Assembly (NCBI RefSeq): GCF_002776525.5
Contig: NC_045449.1
Span: forward strand, 8,105,959-8,169,958
DNA from: Piliocolobus tephrosceles
Lineage: Eukaryota > Chordata > Mammalia > Primates > Cercopithecidae
DNA length: 64,000 nt
Direction: 5' to 3'
Shown here: positions 10,753 to 20,694 of the stretch, one piece after another
Numbering within the stretch: position 1 is the first letter of the stretch
Layout of the letters: each line of letters begins with the position of its first letter
The notes under the pieces: generated by a model
Database searches by the model: none
What the model saw: only the letters and a program-made list of their open reading frames with translations
What the model was told of the DNA's origin: nothing
Translations under genes and position numbers: made by a program

Positions 10753-10905
10753 GAAAAAAGAAAAAAAGAGAGAGAAAGAAAGAAAGGAAGGAAGGAAGGA
10801 AAGAAAGAAAGGAAAGAAAGGAAGAAAAGAAAGAGAAAGAAAGAAAGAAAGAAAGAAAGAGAAGGAAAAGAAAAGAAAGAAAGAGAAAGAAAGAAAGAAA
10901 AGAGC
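10753..10905. repeat. (GAAA)n/(GGAA)n purine tract, about 150 bp
   Basis: Uninterrupted run of A and G built of AAAG, GGAA and AGAG units, continuing the A tail of the Alu fragment. Lys/Arg/Glu-rich frames here are artefacts. Confidence 0.95.
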
Positions 10906-11358
10906 TAAATTACGTGGTGCTTTGGAGGCTGGGACTACATGGACTCTTAAGAGCGATGGTACCTTCTAAGAGGTTCCAAAGGAAGAAACAAGGGGCAGCT
11001 CCACTGGGTTTCAGACACAGAGATCCTGGCCTGGGTTGTCGTGGAAACTGCTCCATCTTGGATGCTGATCCGCCGTGTTGTCCTCTGGTTAACCCCTGTT
11101 CTGGAATGCCTCTAAGATTGCCACTTCATCTACTGTGACCTTCAATCCTGCTCTAAGGTAGATTCACATAGCATTCTGCGCCTTTCCCTGAGGTGTTGAT
11201 GTCAGTGGTACCATGCATTTCTACTGAGGCATGTATACCTTTCCCATCAGGTATATCAGCTCTGGGACTCGGGGGTAACTGGCTAATGGCCGCCTGGCTT
11301 CTGTTTCTAAGTCACTATTAAATGTTTCTTTCTGAAAAACTGGATACATCAGTCTCTC
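10906..11358. other. Intergenic sequence, no gene seen
   Basis: Non-Alu sequence. A transcribed ORF cannot be supported. Confidence 0.4.
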
Positions 11359-11648
11359 TTTTTGTTGTTGTTTTTTTGTTTTTGAGATGGAATTTTGCTC
11401 TGTCACCCATGTTGGAGTGTAGTGGCGCTATCTCAGCTCACTGCCACCTCTGCCTCCTGGGTTCAAGTGATTCTTCTGTCTCCCGAGTAGCTGGGACTAC
11501 AGGTGCACACCACCACACCTGGCTACTTTTGTGCACACGGGGTTTCACCACGTTGGCCAGACTGGTCTTGAACTCCTGACCTCAGGTAATCTGCCCACCT
11601 TGGCCTCCCAAAGTGCTCATATTATAGGCATGAGCCACCATTCCCAGC
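11359..11648 (-). mobile_element. Alu, antisense
   Basis: Poly(T) with G interruptions at the start. CAGTCTCT at 11350-11357 and CAGTCTCT just after the element form a short target duplicate. Confidence 0.88.
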
Positions 11649-11896
11649 CTCAGTCTCTTCTTCAGCCTCTTAGCTCCCTTGACCTTTGGGTAGGTTTGCA
11701 TAGACTGGTTGTAGATGTGGAAAGTCCTCCTTCCCTTGTCCATGTTGTGCCTCTGTCATTGTTGAGAACTAGGGGACGGGGTAAAGTACCCAATCTCGTG
11801 ACTTAACAGCAAAGATCAGAGGCCGTCTGTCCTCTTTGTCCTACTTACAACCCAAACCTTCCAACTCCTCCTTTCTGTCATTGCTGTCTCCAATCT

Positions 11897-12175
11897 TTCT
11901 TTCTTTTCTTTTTTTTTTTTTTTTTTGAGGCAGAGTCTTGTTCTGTTGCCCAGGCTGGATCTCAGCTCACTGCAACCTTGGCCTCCCAGGTTCAAGTGAT
12001 TCTCCTCTTAGCTTCCTGAGTAGCTGGGATTACAGGTGTGCGCCACCACGCCTGGCTAATTTTTGTATTTTTAGTAGAGATGAGGTTTCACCATGTTGTT
12101 CTCGAACTCCCGACCTCGTGATCTGCCTGCCTCAGCCTCCCAAAGTGCTGGGATTACAGGCGTGAGTCACCCAGC
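11897..12175 (-). mobile_element. Alu, antisense, with small internal deletions
   Basis: T-rich start, Alu body lacking part of the right arm (GGCTGGATCTCAGCTC joined), ending GCGTGAGTCACCCAGC. Confidence 0.85.
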
Positions 12176-12380
12176 TGGTATCTCCATTCTTCTTGAGCAG
12201 GCTTCCATCTTGGAACTTGCTCTTCATTTTTCCCCTCCACCTTGTGCATCACCCCATATTATTGTTTTCCTACTGCACTGCTCATCCTGCTTCATCTCTC
12301 CCTGTCCTAACTGTAAGAGCCTAGTGCAGACTCTCATCCCTCCACACGTACTGTACAAGTCTGGTGCTGACCACCTGGAG
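12176..12380. other. Intergenic sequence, unassigned
   Basis: No exon or clear repeat family recognised. Confidence 0.35.
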
Positions 12381-12651
12381 TTAGTGTCAGATCCCACAAG
12401 TAAAGGTCTGAGTCTTCCACAAGACTCCCCTCATTTCAGACACTAGCCACAAATCTCAAGAGTCCCCAAGTCAGCCACACTTTGCCTGACTGGCTATATG
12501 TTCAGAAGTTCCCACAATCCCCACAGGCTCAATAATTCACTAGAAGGACTCACAGAACTCAGAGAAGCACTATACTTATGACTGTGGTATTGTGGTTTTA
12601 TTATAAAGAATATGCATAATTGTGGTTTTTCTATAAAGAATATGCATAGAC
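12381..12651. mobile_element. Old LTR-like sequence, first part
   Basis: CAATAATTCACTAGAAGGAC followed by CTCACAGAACTCAG is typical of an old endogenous-retrovirus-type LTR. It resumes after the Alu pile at about 13591. Family not assigned. Confidence 0.4.
12592..12650. repeat. Short direct repeat (about 30 bp) before Alu pile
   Basis: ATAAAGAATATGCATA occurs at 12603-12618 and 12633-12648, preceded both times by GTGGTTTT. Confidence 0.85.
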
Positions 12652-12853
12652 GTCTGAGCGCGGTGGCTCATGCCTGTAATCCCAACATTTTGACAAGCCG
12701 AGGCAGGCAGATCTCCTGAGGTCAGGAGTTCAAGACCAGCTTGGGCAACATGGCAAAACCCCATCTCTACTAAAAATACAAAAATTAGCCGGACATGAGA
12801 TCGTATCACTGCACTCCAGCCTGGGCAACAGAGTGAGACTCACAAGAAAAAAG
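12652..12853 (+). mobile_element. Alu with internal deletion
   Basis: Left arm to ATTAGCCGGACATG joined directly to the right-arm end (AGATCGTATCACTGCACTCC). Confidence 0.85.
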
Positions 12854-13590
12854 GGCTGGGCCCGGTGGCTCACACCTGTAATCCCAGTACTTTGGGAGGC
12901 CAAGGTGGGCAGATCATGGGGTCAGGAGACCGAGACCATCCTGGCTAACACCCTGAAACCCTGTCTCTACTAAAAATACAAAAAATTGGCTGGGCCCAGT
13001 GGCTCACGCCTGTAATCCCAGCACTTTGGGAGGCCGAGGCGGGCGGATCACGCGGTCAGGAGATAGAGACCATCCTGGCTAACATGCTGAAACCCTGTCT
13101 CTACTAAAAATACAAAAAATTGGCTGGGCACAGTGGCTCATGCCTGTAATCCCAGCACTTTGGGAGGCCGAGGCGGGCAGATCACGAGGTCAGCCGTTTG
13201 AGACCAGCCTGGTCAACATGGTGAAACCCCATCTCTACTAAAAATACAAAAAAAAATTAGCCAGGCATGGTAAGGGACACCTGTAATCCCAGCTACACGA
13301 GAGGCTGAGGCAGGATAACTGCTTGAACCCACGAGGCAGAGGTTGCAGTGAGCTGAGATCATGCCACTGCACTCCAGCCTGGGTGACAGAGCAAGGCTCC
13401 ATCTCGGAAAAAAAAAAAAGAAAAAAATTGGGCGTGGTGGCGGGTCCTTGTAGTCCAAGCTACTCGTGAGGCTGAGGCAGAACAGCGTGAACCCAGGAGG
13501 TGGAGCTTGCAGTGAGCCAAGATCATGCCACTGCACTCCAGCCTAAGTAACAGAGCGAGACTCTGTCTCAAAAAAAAAAAAAAAAAAAAA
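12854..13590 (+). mobile_element. Compound Alu: duplicated left arms plus nested full Alu
   Basis: GGCTGGGC starts at 12854, 12988 and 13122, an exact 134-base spacing. The first two units stop at ACAAAAAATT. The third is a full Alu to about 13427, and the outer right arm then resumes (TTGGGCGTGGTGGCGGG) and ends with an A tail at 13590. The first two units share CTGAAACCCTG, which suggests duplication of one left arm rather than two insertions. Confidence 0.88.
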
Positions 13591-13985
13591 GAATATACAT
13601 TGGGAAGGTTGGAATGGGTCCCAAAATCTGAGCTCCCGTGGGGACTGCTGAGGAGTCAGGGCACAGCGCCTACTGGCACATCAATGTGTTCACCAACCAC
13701 GAAGCCTCACTGAACTTCAGTGTCCAGAATTCCTATTGGGGTTTTATTGGGCTGATATCAACTGGGCCAAAGCTTTAACCCTCTAATCACATGGTTGATC
13801 TTTCTGGTGTGGCTCACCCCCATCCTGATTCATGTCCTTAGCATAACCTATCTAGGGGCCCACCATGAGTCACCTCACTAGTATAAACCATTAGGGCCTA
13901 TCATGAATAACAAAGAACTCCGATAACAGGGAATTCCACAGATTTTGAGTTTTTCAGGAACCAGGCATAAAGGGCAATTAGGTTT
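13591..13985. mobile_element. Old LTR-like sequence, second part
   Basis: AAGAATATACATTGGG continues the pre-pile AAGAATATGCATA. It ends near the next antisense Alu. Family not assigned. Confidence 0.4.
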
Positions 13986-14296
13986 TTTGTTTGTTTGTTT
14001 GTTTGTTTTGAGACAGAGTCTCCCTTTGTAGCCCAGGCTGGAGTGCAGTGGCTCGATCTTGGCTCACTGCAACCTCTGCCTCCCAGGTCCCGGTTCAAAC
14101 AATTCTCTTGCCTCAGCCTCTCAAGTAGCTGGAATTACAGGCACATGCCACCACACCCACCTAATTTTTGTATTTTTGGTAGAGATGGGGTTTCACCATG
14201 TTGGCCAGGCTGATCTGGAACTCCTGACCTCGTGATCCACCCGCCTTGGCCTCCCAAAGTGCTGGGATTACAGGCATGAGCCACCACGCCCAGCCT
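13986..14296 (-). mobile_element. Alu, antisense
   Basis: (GTTT)n head, GAGACAGAGTCTCCC body, ends CACCACGCCCAGCC. Confidence 0.9.
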
Positions 14297-14606
14297 TTTG
14301 TTTTTGTTTTTGTTTTGTTTGTTTGTTTGAGACAAAGTCTTACTCTGTTGCCCAGGCTGGAGTGCAGTGGTGCGATCTCGGCTCACCGCAACCTCCCTAT
14401 CCCAGGTTCAAGTGATTCTCCTGCCTCAGCTTAGTAGCTGGGATTACAGGCACCCACCACTACGCCCGGCTAAATTTTGTGTTTTTAGTAGAGACAGGGT
14501 TTCACCATGTTGGCCAGCCTGGTCTTGAACCCTTGACCTCAGGTGATCCACCTGCCTCTGCCTCCCAAAGTACTGGGATTACAGGCTAGAGCCACTGTGC
14601 CTGCTC
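14297..14606 (-). mobile_element. Alu, antisense
   Basis: Head-to-tail with the previous element, T/G-rich head, ends GCCACTGTGCCTGC. Confidence 0.9.
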
Positions 14607-14897
14607 TTTTATTTTTTTAAGAGATGGAGTCTTGTTCTGTCACCCAGGCTGGAGTGCAGTGGTGTAATCATAGTTCACGGCAACCTCAAACTTGCGGACT
14701 CAAGCGATCCTCCTGCTTCAACTTCCCTGGGATTACAGGTGTGCATAGCACCATGCCCAGCTAATTATTTAAATTATTTGTTGAGATGGGGTCTGGCTAC
14801 ATTGCCCAGGCTGGTCTTGAATTCCTAGGCTCAAGTGATCCTCCCACCTTAACTTCCCAAAGTGTCGGGATTACAGGCTGAGTTACTGCTTCTGGCC
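14607..14897 (-). mobile_element. Old Alu (J-like), antisense
   Basis: Third antisense Alu in a row. Diverged sequence (GTAATCATAGTTCACGGC) typical of the oldest class. Confidence 0.85.
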
Positions 14898-14974
14898 CAG
14901 TCAAGTTCTTTATTGTACAATATACCTTAACAGGGCCTAACTGGTAAATAACCTATCTCTTAACAGTCATCCAA

Positions 14975-15297
14975 TAAATACAGGCCAGGCCCTGTACAAC
15001 TCAGTGAGAAGTTGATGGTGAAAGGCAGACATGTACCCCTCTCTCCTGGTGCTTAGTGTATTATACAGTGAGGTGCCTGCAGTGGTGACAGGAGCATAGC
15101 AGCACAGCAGGAGCCAGCAGTTAATCCAGAAATGTTTTCTGGAGATCAGAGGATGAACTGGCTAGGGAAGAAGGGGGAAAGAAAGTTCTAGGCAGAGGGC
15201 ATCGCGTGTGCAAATGCCCAGAGGCATGAAAGAGGTTGACTCAGTTGAGGGATTGAAGAAAGTTCAGTGTCTAGCACACAGACTATAAGGGGAAAAT
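14975..15297 (-). mobile_element. L2-like fragment
   Basis: Order of conserved L2 pieces in reverse: CAATAAATACAGGCCAGGCC, then GTTCTAGGCAGAGGGCATCG and GTGCAAATGCCCAGAGGC. Confidence 0.65.
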
Positions 15298-15594
15298 GGC
15301 AGGGTGCGGTGGCTCACACCTGTAATCCCAGCACTTTGGGAGGCTGAGGCAGGTGGATCACCTGAGGTCAGGAGTTAGAGACCAACATGGCCAACGTGGT
15401 GAAACCCCGTCTCTACTAAAAATACAAAAATTAGCCAGGAGTGGTGGCACACGCCAGTAATCCCAGCTACTTGGGAGGCTGAGGCAGGAGAATCACTTGA
15501 ACCCGGGAGGTGGAGGTTGCAGTGGGCCAAGATTATGCCACTGCACTCCAGCCTGGGCGACAGAGCGAGACTCCATCTCAAAAAAGAAAAGAAA
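15298..15594 (+). mobile_element. Alu, full length
   Basis: Flanks ACTATAAGGGGAAAATGG and ATTATAAGGAGAAAATGATGG show a diverged target duplicate. Confidence 0.92.
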
Positions 15595-15614
15595 AAGATT
15601 ATAAGGAGAAAATG

Positions 15615-16023
15615 ATGGGATATGGGGCTGAAAAGTTCCAGGGAAAGGACTGAGTGACAGGTGTAGAATTGCTCCAAACACGAGGACGCACTGATCTTCC
15701 TCAGACACTAACTTCATTATAGCAGGCCTTTGTGTATTGTGTATCTACTGTGACTACCATTGATTGTCACATAATCCTAAGCATCTCCCCAAGGCAGGTT
15801 TCTCAGCTGGGGACTAAGCAGGGGCATGAACTAGATCTCATTGCAGGATATGAACTGTAGCACGCCCTAGCTCTTCCTGTTCAGGCTGAAGGCCCAGAAA
15901 GAAGCGCTATGTTTTACCCATTTTTAGACCCTCCCCTAAAGCCTAGTACAGGGCTAAATACACAAAATACTTCATAGCTGGGCTTCTTAATCTTTAGTCA
16001 ATGAGCTTGGATAAAAATTTCAT
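15615..16023. other. Intergenic sequence, no gene seen
   Basis: Contains MIR/L2-like shreds (TCACATAATCCTAAGCATCT) but nothing gene-like. Confidence 0.4.
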
Positions 16024-16328
16024 CTTTTTCTTTTCTTTTCTTTTTTTTGAGACAGAGTTTAGCTCTTGTTGCCCAGGCTGGAGTGCAATGGCATGATCTT
16101 GGCTCACGGTAAACTCTGCCTCTCGGTTCAAGTGATTCTCCTGCTCAGCCTCCCAGGTAGCTGCGATTACAGGCGTGTAGCACCACACCCGGCTAATTTT
16201 GTATTTTTAGTAGAGACAGGGTTTCGCCCTGTTGGTCAGGCTGGTCTCAAACTCCTGACCTCAAGTGATTCACCTGCCTCAGCCTCCCAAAGTGCTGGGA
16301 CTACAGGCGTAAGCCACTGCGCCTGGCC
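16024..16328 (-). mobile_element. Alu, antisense
   Basis: (CTTTT)n head and GAGACAGAGTTTAGCTC body, ends GCGCCTGGCC. Confidence 0.9.
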
Positions 16329-16353
16329 TATCTTTATTTTCAATATGCATAAT

Positions 16354-16568
16354 ATTTTGAGACAGGGTCTCCCTCTGTCACCCAGGCTAGAGTGCAGTAG
16401 CTGGCACTACAGGCATATGACACCACGCCCGGTGAATTTTTTTTTTGTAATAGAGACAGAGTCTCACTTTGTTGTCCAGGCTGGTCTCAAACTCCTGAGC
16501 TCAAGCAATCTGCCCACCTAGGCCTCCCAAAGTGCTAGGATTACAGGCGTGAGCCACCGCACCTGGCC
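16354..16568 (-). mobile_element. Alu, antisense, internally deleted
   Basis: Right arm jumps from AGAGTGCAGTAG to CTGGCACTACAGG, losing about 80 bases. Confidence 0.82.
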
Positions 16569-16725
16569 CATGCCTGTAATCTCTTTGAGAGGCCAAGGTG
16601 GGAGGATGGCTTGAGCCTAGGAGGTTGAGGCTGCAGTGAGCTGTCATCGTGCCACTGTACTCCAGCCTGAGTGACATAGTAAGACCCTGTCTCAAAAAAA
16701 CAGAAAAAATAACAATAACAATAAC
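16569..16725 (+). mobile_element. Old Alu fragment, sense, abutting the previous one
   Basis: CATGCCTGTAATCTC to GACCCTGTCTC plus an AACAATA-type tail. With the preceding antisense Alu it makes an inverted pair without spacer. Confidence 0.8.
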
Positions 16726-17993
16726 ATTACATTGAATAGGGGATCATGGGCTTCACAAAACTGCCAAAGCAGTCTGCAGTAGAAAAAAAAGACGAAAACC
16801 CGTGCTTAATAGAAATATTCATTGCCCTAACTCTTCTCAAAGGGATGCCTGACTTTGGGTGTGGTGGTGTCTCTCTGATTTGAGTCCATCTCTTGGTACC
16901 CTAAAGGGGAGAGTCTCTGGGACTCTTGTCCCCAAAGCAAACAGCTGCATCAACTGCATGCAGGGCACTGGATAAGGGAATGTCCCAGGGGCAGAGAATC
17001 AATCAGTTGCAGGCCTACTTGCAACCAGTGGACTGAGAGCCAGTCACATCCTCACATTCTCCTGAGAAAAGTGGCTGCTGGCCATCTCTGTACTGAGATT
17101 TGTCCCCTGACACTCATCATCCTAGCCACAGCCAGCTGGACCAGAGATCTCTCTTGTATTTGGGTGGTGGCCTGAGGAGTGGCCAGGCAGGAGAACCTGC
17201 CAAATAGGTACTTTCAGATTGAATGGCAACTAATCGACCCAGTTAGATCCTGTCCCTTGGGAAGTTGGGATTTGAACACTTGAGGGAGTCGAGAGGTTGG
17301 CATGGCCAGCAGAAGTGACAGGCACAAAAAAAAAAAAAAAAAGAGGTGAAGGGAGAAGGGGAAGTGGAGCCAAGCGTGGGGATTTGCCAAGTGAGGGTGG
17401 CCTTCCACCCCATTCATCCAGAGGTTTGGCTGAGCACCCCCCAAGAGCCCACAGAATTGTGGAGGACCAGGGGTCCCCAGCTGCACAGGGCTCATGGCAG
17501 AACATGAGACATGCCACACACCCAAAATGAGGAAGTTGGGGGGTGCTTTTTCTCAGCCTTCCTGACCTAGTGTGACCTCCTCTGGGCCCATGTAATAGGC
17601 CTCCACACCCCCTTATGCCTGGTGCAGGCACCCTGTTCACTTCTATGTCCTTGTAGGTCCCTTTCCAAGGACTCTACCTGCTTGACTGCTCCCAAAGCAG
17701 CCAGAGCCAGTAATGCCCCTGGTGGGGAACAGGGCTGGAGAGCAGGCTGGCACAAAGCAGGAGGGAGGGACAGAGAGGTCTGTCACTCATTCCAGAGAAG
17801 CATCATGGGGTGGACTCCTCTGACCTGGCTCCTTTGGTTTCCCATGGCTGGGGTCCTTCTCTCCCTCTGGAGCCTGTAACGTCCCCGCTCTCTCAAATTC
17901 CTCATACAGCAAACTTATTCCACTCTCTTTACCCAGAAATAGGTCAGACTCAACTACATCCATATCTCATTTCTTCCTAACAGCGTTTTATTT
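16726..17993. other. Intergenic sequence, 1.27 kb without Alu or recognised gene
   Basis: GC-moderate unique-looking sequence with an A17 run at 17324-17342. Frames of about 100-136 codons on the minus strand lack recognisable domains and depend on non-ATG or chance starts. Confidence 0.4.
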
Positions 17994-18284
17994 CGTTTTT
18001 TAGATGGAGTCTTGCTCTGTTGTCCAGGCTGGAGTACAGTGACACAATCTTAGTTCACCGCAGCCTCCACCTCCTGGGTTCAAGCAATTCTCCTGCCTTA
18101 GCCTCCCTAGTAACTGGGATTACAGGCGCCTGCCATCACGCTCGGCTAAGTTTTGTGTTTTTAGTAGAGATGGGGTTTCATCATGTTGGCCAGGCTAGTC
18201 TTGAACTCCTGATCTCAAGTGATCCGCCCCGCCTCGGCCTCCCACTGTGCTGCGATTACAGGCGTGAGCCACGGCGCCCGGCCC
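17994..18284 (-). mobile_element. Alu, antisense
   Basis: Flanks AACAGCGTTTTA (17982) and AACAGCATTTTAAA (18288) form a target duplicate. Confidence 0.9.
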
Positions 18285-18439
18285 CCCAACAGCATTTTAA
18301 AGATGAAATGAGACTCAGAGAGGAGTCTGATGGCTGCAGTAAGGAATGAGGAGTCAAGCTCCTTAGTGTGTGCTACAAAAACCCTGCACACCTGACCATG
18401 TTCACAGCTCCCTGCCACCCATTCCCATCCTACCCTCTT

Positions 18440-18572
18440 GCCAAACGGATGCACTTGCTTTCCCCAAAACATGCCCTGTCATCTCCAAGTTTTTGCTCCT
18501 GATGTTCCCCTGGCTAGAATACCCCTAGGATGTCCTACTGAATTGTGAGTCAACCTTTAAGACTCAAAGTGT
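18440..18572 (+). mobile_element. L2-like fragment
   Basis: GATGTTCCCCTGGCTAGAAT and AACCTTTAAGACTCAAAG match the L2 3' style. Continues after the next Alu to about 18960. Confidence 0.5.
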
Positions 18573-18897
18573 GGGCCGGGCATAGTGGCTCATCACTTTG
18601 AGTCTCATCACTCAATCTCATCACTTTGGGAGGCCAAGGCAGGAGGATCACTTGAGACCAGAAGTCTGAGACCAGCCTGGGCAACACAGTGGGACTCCAT
18701 TTCTAAAAAAAAAAAAAAAATACAAAAATTACCTGAGCATGGTGGTGTATGCCTGTAGTCCCAGCTACTCAGGAGGCTGAGGCAGGAGGATGGCTTGAGT
18801 CCACAAAGTTGAGGCTGTAGTGAGCTATGATTGCACCACCACTACAGTTGAGCCTTGGCAACAGTGAGACCACCTCTCAAAAAAAAACAAAAAAAGA
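18573..18897 (+). mobile_element. Alu with local triplication near its 5' end
   Basis: After GGTGGCTCAT-like start, CTCATCACTTTGAGT and CTCATCACTCAAT and CTCATCACTTTGGG follow in series, replacing CCTGTAATCCCAG. Flanked by GACTCAAAGTGTG / GACTCCAAGTGTG. Confidence 0.88.
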
Positions 18898-18960
18898 GAC
18901 TCCAAGTGTGCTCCACTGTTCCTTTTACACCTTCAGTAAGCCATCAGGGGCTGTGTCCTA

Positions 18961-19212
18961 AATGTATCTCCAGCCCTTCACATAGGGCCTGGCAAGGTAA
19001 GAGACCAATAAATACGCACCATTTGGCTTCATTTCACTAAATCATTAGGGTCCAGAGGTATGGTCAGCACTTGGAACCCTGTGGAATGGCCTCAAGATCA
19101 GAATCCTCTTGCCCAATTCTTGGCTGGGAAGCAGGTGACATCTAGAATCCATGAGGGTATGGGTGATCTCCTGGGTTCTGGACATTTGCACTGAGTTTAT
19201 TCAATCACTCAA
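18961..19212. other. Intergenic sequence, no gene seen
   Basis: Short stretch between Alus without recognisable content. Confidence 0.35.
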
Positions 19213-19230
19213 CAATATATATTAGGTCTG

Positions 19231-19539
19231 GGCTGAGCACGGTGTCTCACGCCTGTAATAATCCCAGCACTTTGGGAGGCCGAGGCAGGTGGATCACCTG
19301 AGGTTGGAAGTTCGAGACTAGCCTAACCAACAGGGAGAAACCTTGTCTCTACTAAAAATACACAATTAGCTCGGCATGGTGGTGCATGCCTATAATCCAG
19401 CTATTCGGGAGGTTGGGGCAGCAGAATCACTTGAACCCAGGAGGTGGAGGTTGCAGTGAGCCAAGATCATGCCATTGCACTCCAGCCTGGGCAACTAGAG
19501 TGAAACTCCATCTCAAAAACAAAACAAAACAAAAGAAAC
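19231..19539 (+). mobile_element. Alu with perfect 18-bp target duplication
   Basis: CAATATATATTAGGTCTG occurs at 19213-19230 and 19540-19557. AAAAC-type tail. Confidence 0.94.
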
Positions 19540-19557
19540 CAATATATATTAGGTCTG

Positions 19558-20052
19558 TTATGCTCTAAACACTGTGCCAGGTGCTGGGGATTAAAGATGA
19601 ATACAGAAATGAACTGGAAGGATACAGTGAAGCTAAAACTTAAAGAACACAACAAATCTGTAAAAGACAAACAAAAGAGGGTTTAATCTGTGCTTCTGTC
19701 CAGGTATGCGGAGCTGGGGGTGTGGTTGCTCCTGCACAAGAGCATTCCTAAAGCAAAGATTTGAGGGGAATTAGATTTCTAATACCCAGGTTGGGTCTCA
19801 CTTTCAGGAAGGTGTGAGACCTGAATCCTAAGCTGGACTCATTGTTCCCCTAATTCCCAGCATAGGATCTGTAAATTAGCGGTCTGGGTGGCAGCCGATT
19901 CGTCATTCAGAGGCTCAGAACACCGTGAAACTATGCTTTCCTGACTCAAGAGACCCTACCTTGACGTGGGCCCTTTTGAAGAGCATCTACCCCCCGCAGG
20001 AGGGTCTCAGGCGACCTTCTTGGAAGGTGTGACCACTTGAAAAGGAGGAGGT
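19558..20052. other. Intergenic sequence upstream of RANGRF, no gene seen
   Basis: Unique-looking; no recognised exon. Confidence 0.4.
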
Positions 20053-20336
20053 GGCCAGGCGCGGTGGCTCTCGCCTGTAATTCCAGCACTTAGGGAAGCC
20101 GAGGCGGGGGAATCGCTTGAGCCCAGGAGTTTGAGACCAGCTTAGGCAAGATAGGGAGACACCCCCCCACCCCGCCCCGTCTCTACAAATAATTAAAAAT
20201 TCAGCCGGGTGTGGTGGCGGGAGCAGGAGCCACTCGGGAGGCTGAGGCAGGAGTATCGCTGGAGTCCTGGAGGTGGAGACTGCAGTGAGCCGTGATCGCG
20301 CCACTGCATTCCAGCCTGGGCGACAGAGCGAGACCC
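20053..20336 (+). mobile_element. Alu just upstream of RANGRF
   Basis: GGCCAGGCGCGGTGGCTCTCG to GAGCGAGACCCGT. The tail has become a tetranucleotide repeat. Internal GCCCCGCCC-like C-rich insertion (ACACCCCCCCACCCCGCC). Confidence 0.9.
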
Positions 20337-20345
20337 GTCAATCAG

Positions 20346-20381
<36 letters not shown>
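20337..20381. repeat. (CAAT)n microsatellite
   Basis: About eleven CAAT units with one CAGT, formed on the Alu tail about 315 bp before the RANGRF start codon. Confidence 0.95.
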
Positions 20382-20524
20382 GAGGAGGCTGGCGAGAGCA
20401 TGCTCGTGACCACCCAGGGCGACACGGACCCTAACCCCAAACCATACCCCACCGTCCCGCCCGGCGCCCTCCTAAGAGCGCAGCTTCCGGAGCAACGCCG
20501 CTGACCCCCGACCCCAGGGCCTTG

Positions 20525-20694
20525 GCGCTGATTGGCCAGCGATAACGCGGGGCGGAACCAAATCTTAAAGGATCCGGGAGCTAAGCTAGACCCGGGTGGC
20601 GGTGGCAGCTGCGAAACCCAGGGAGCCGATGCCACGTGACCCAATGTGGGCTTCTTTTAAACCTTTCTAATGCCCATAACCCAGCCTCAGGCCC
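20525..20694 (+). promoter_or_regulatory. RANGRF: RANGRF proximal promoter / 5' UTR region
   Basis: GC-rich block with a reverse CCAAT (ATTGG, 20531-20535), a palindromic E-box CACGTG (20633-20638) and a forward CCAAT (20641-20645). No TATA box is evident. The transcription start itself is not visible. Confidence 0.6.

Noticed and set aside
10712..10969. 85-codon Lys/Arg/Glu-rich open frame
   Set aside because: It is translated from an Alu tail and the GAAA microsatellite.
17214..17640. Minus-strand frames of 103 and 136 codons
   Set aside because: No domain, low-complexity Phe run from the A17 tract, no splice or promoter support.
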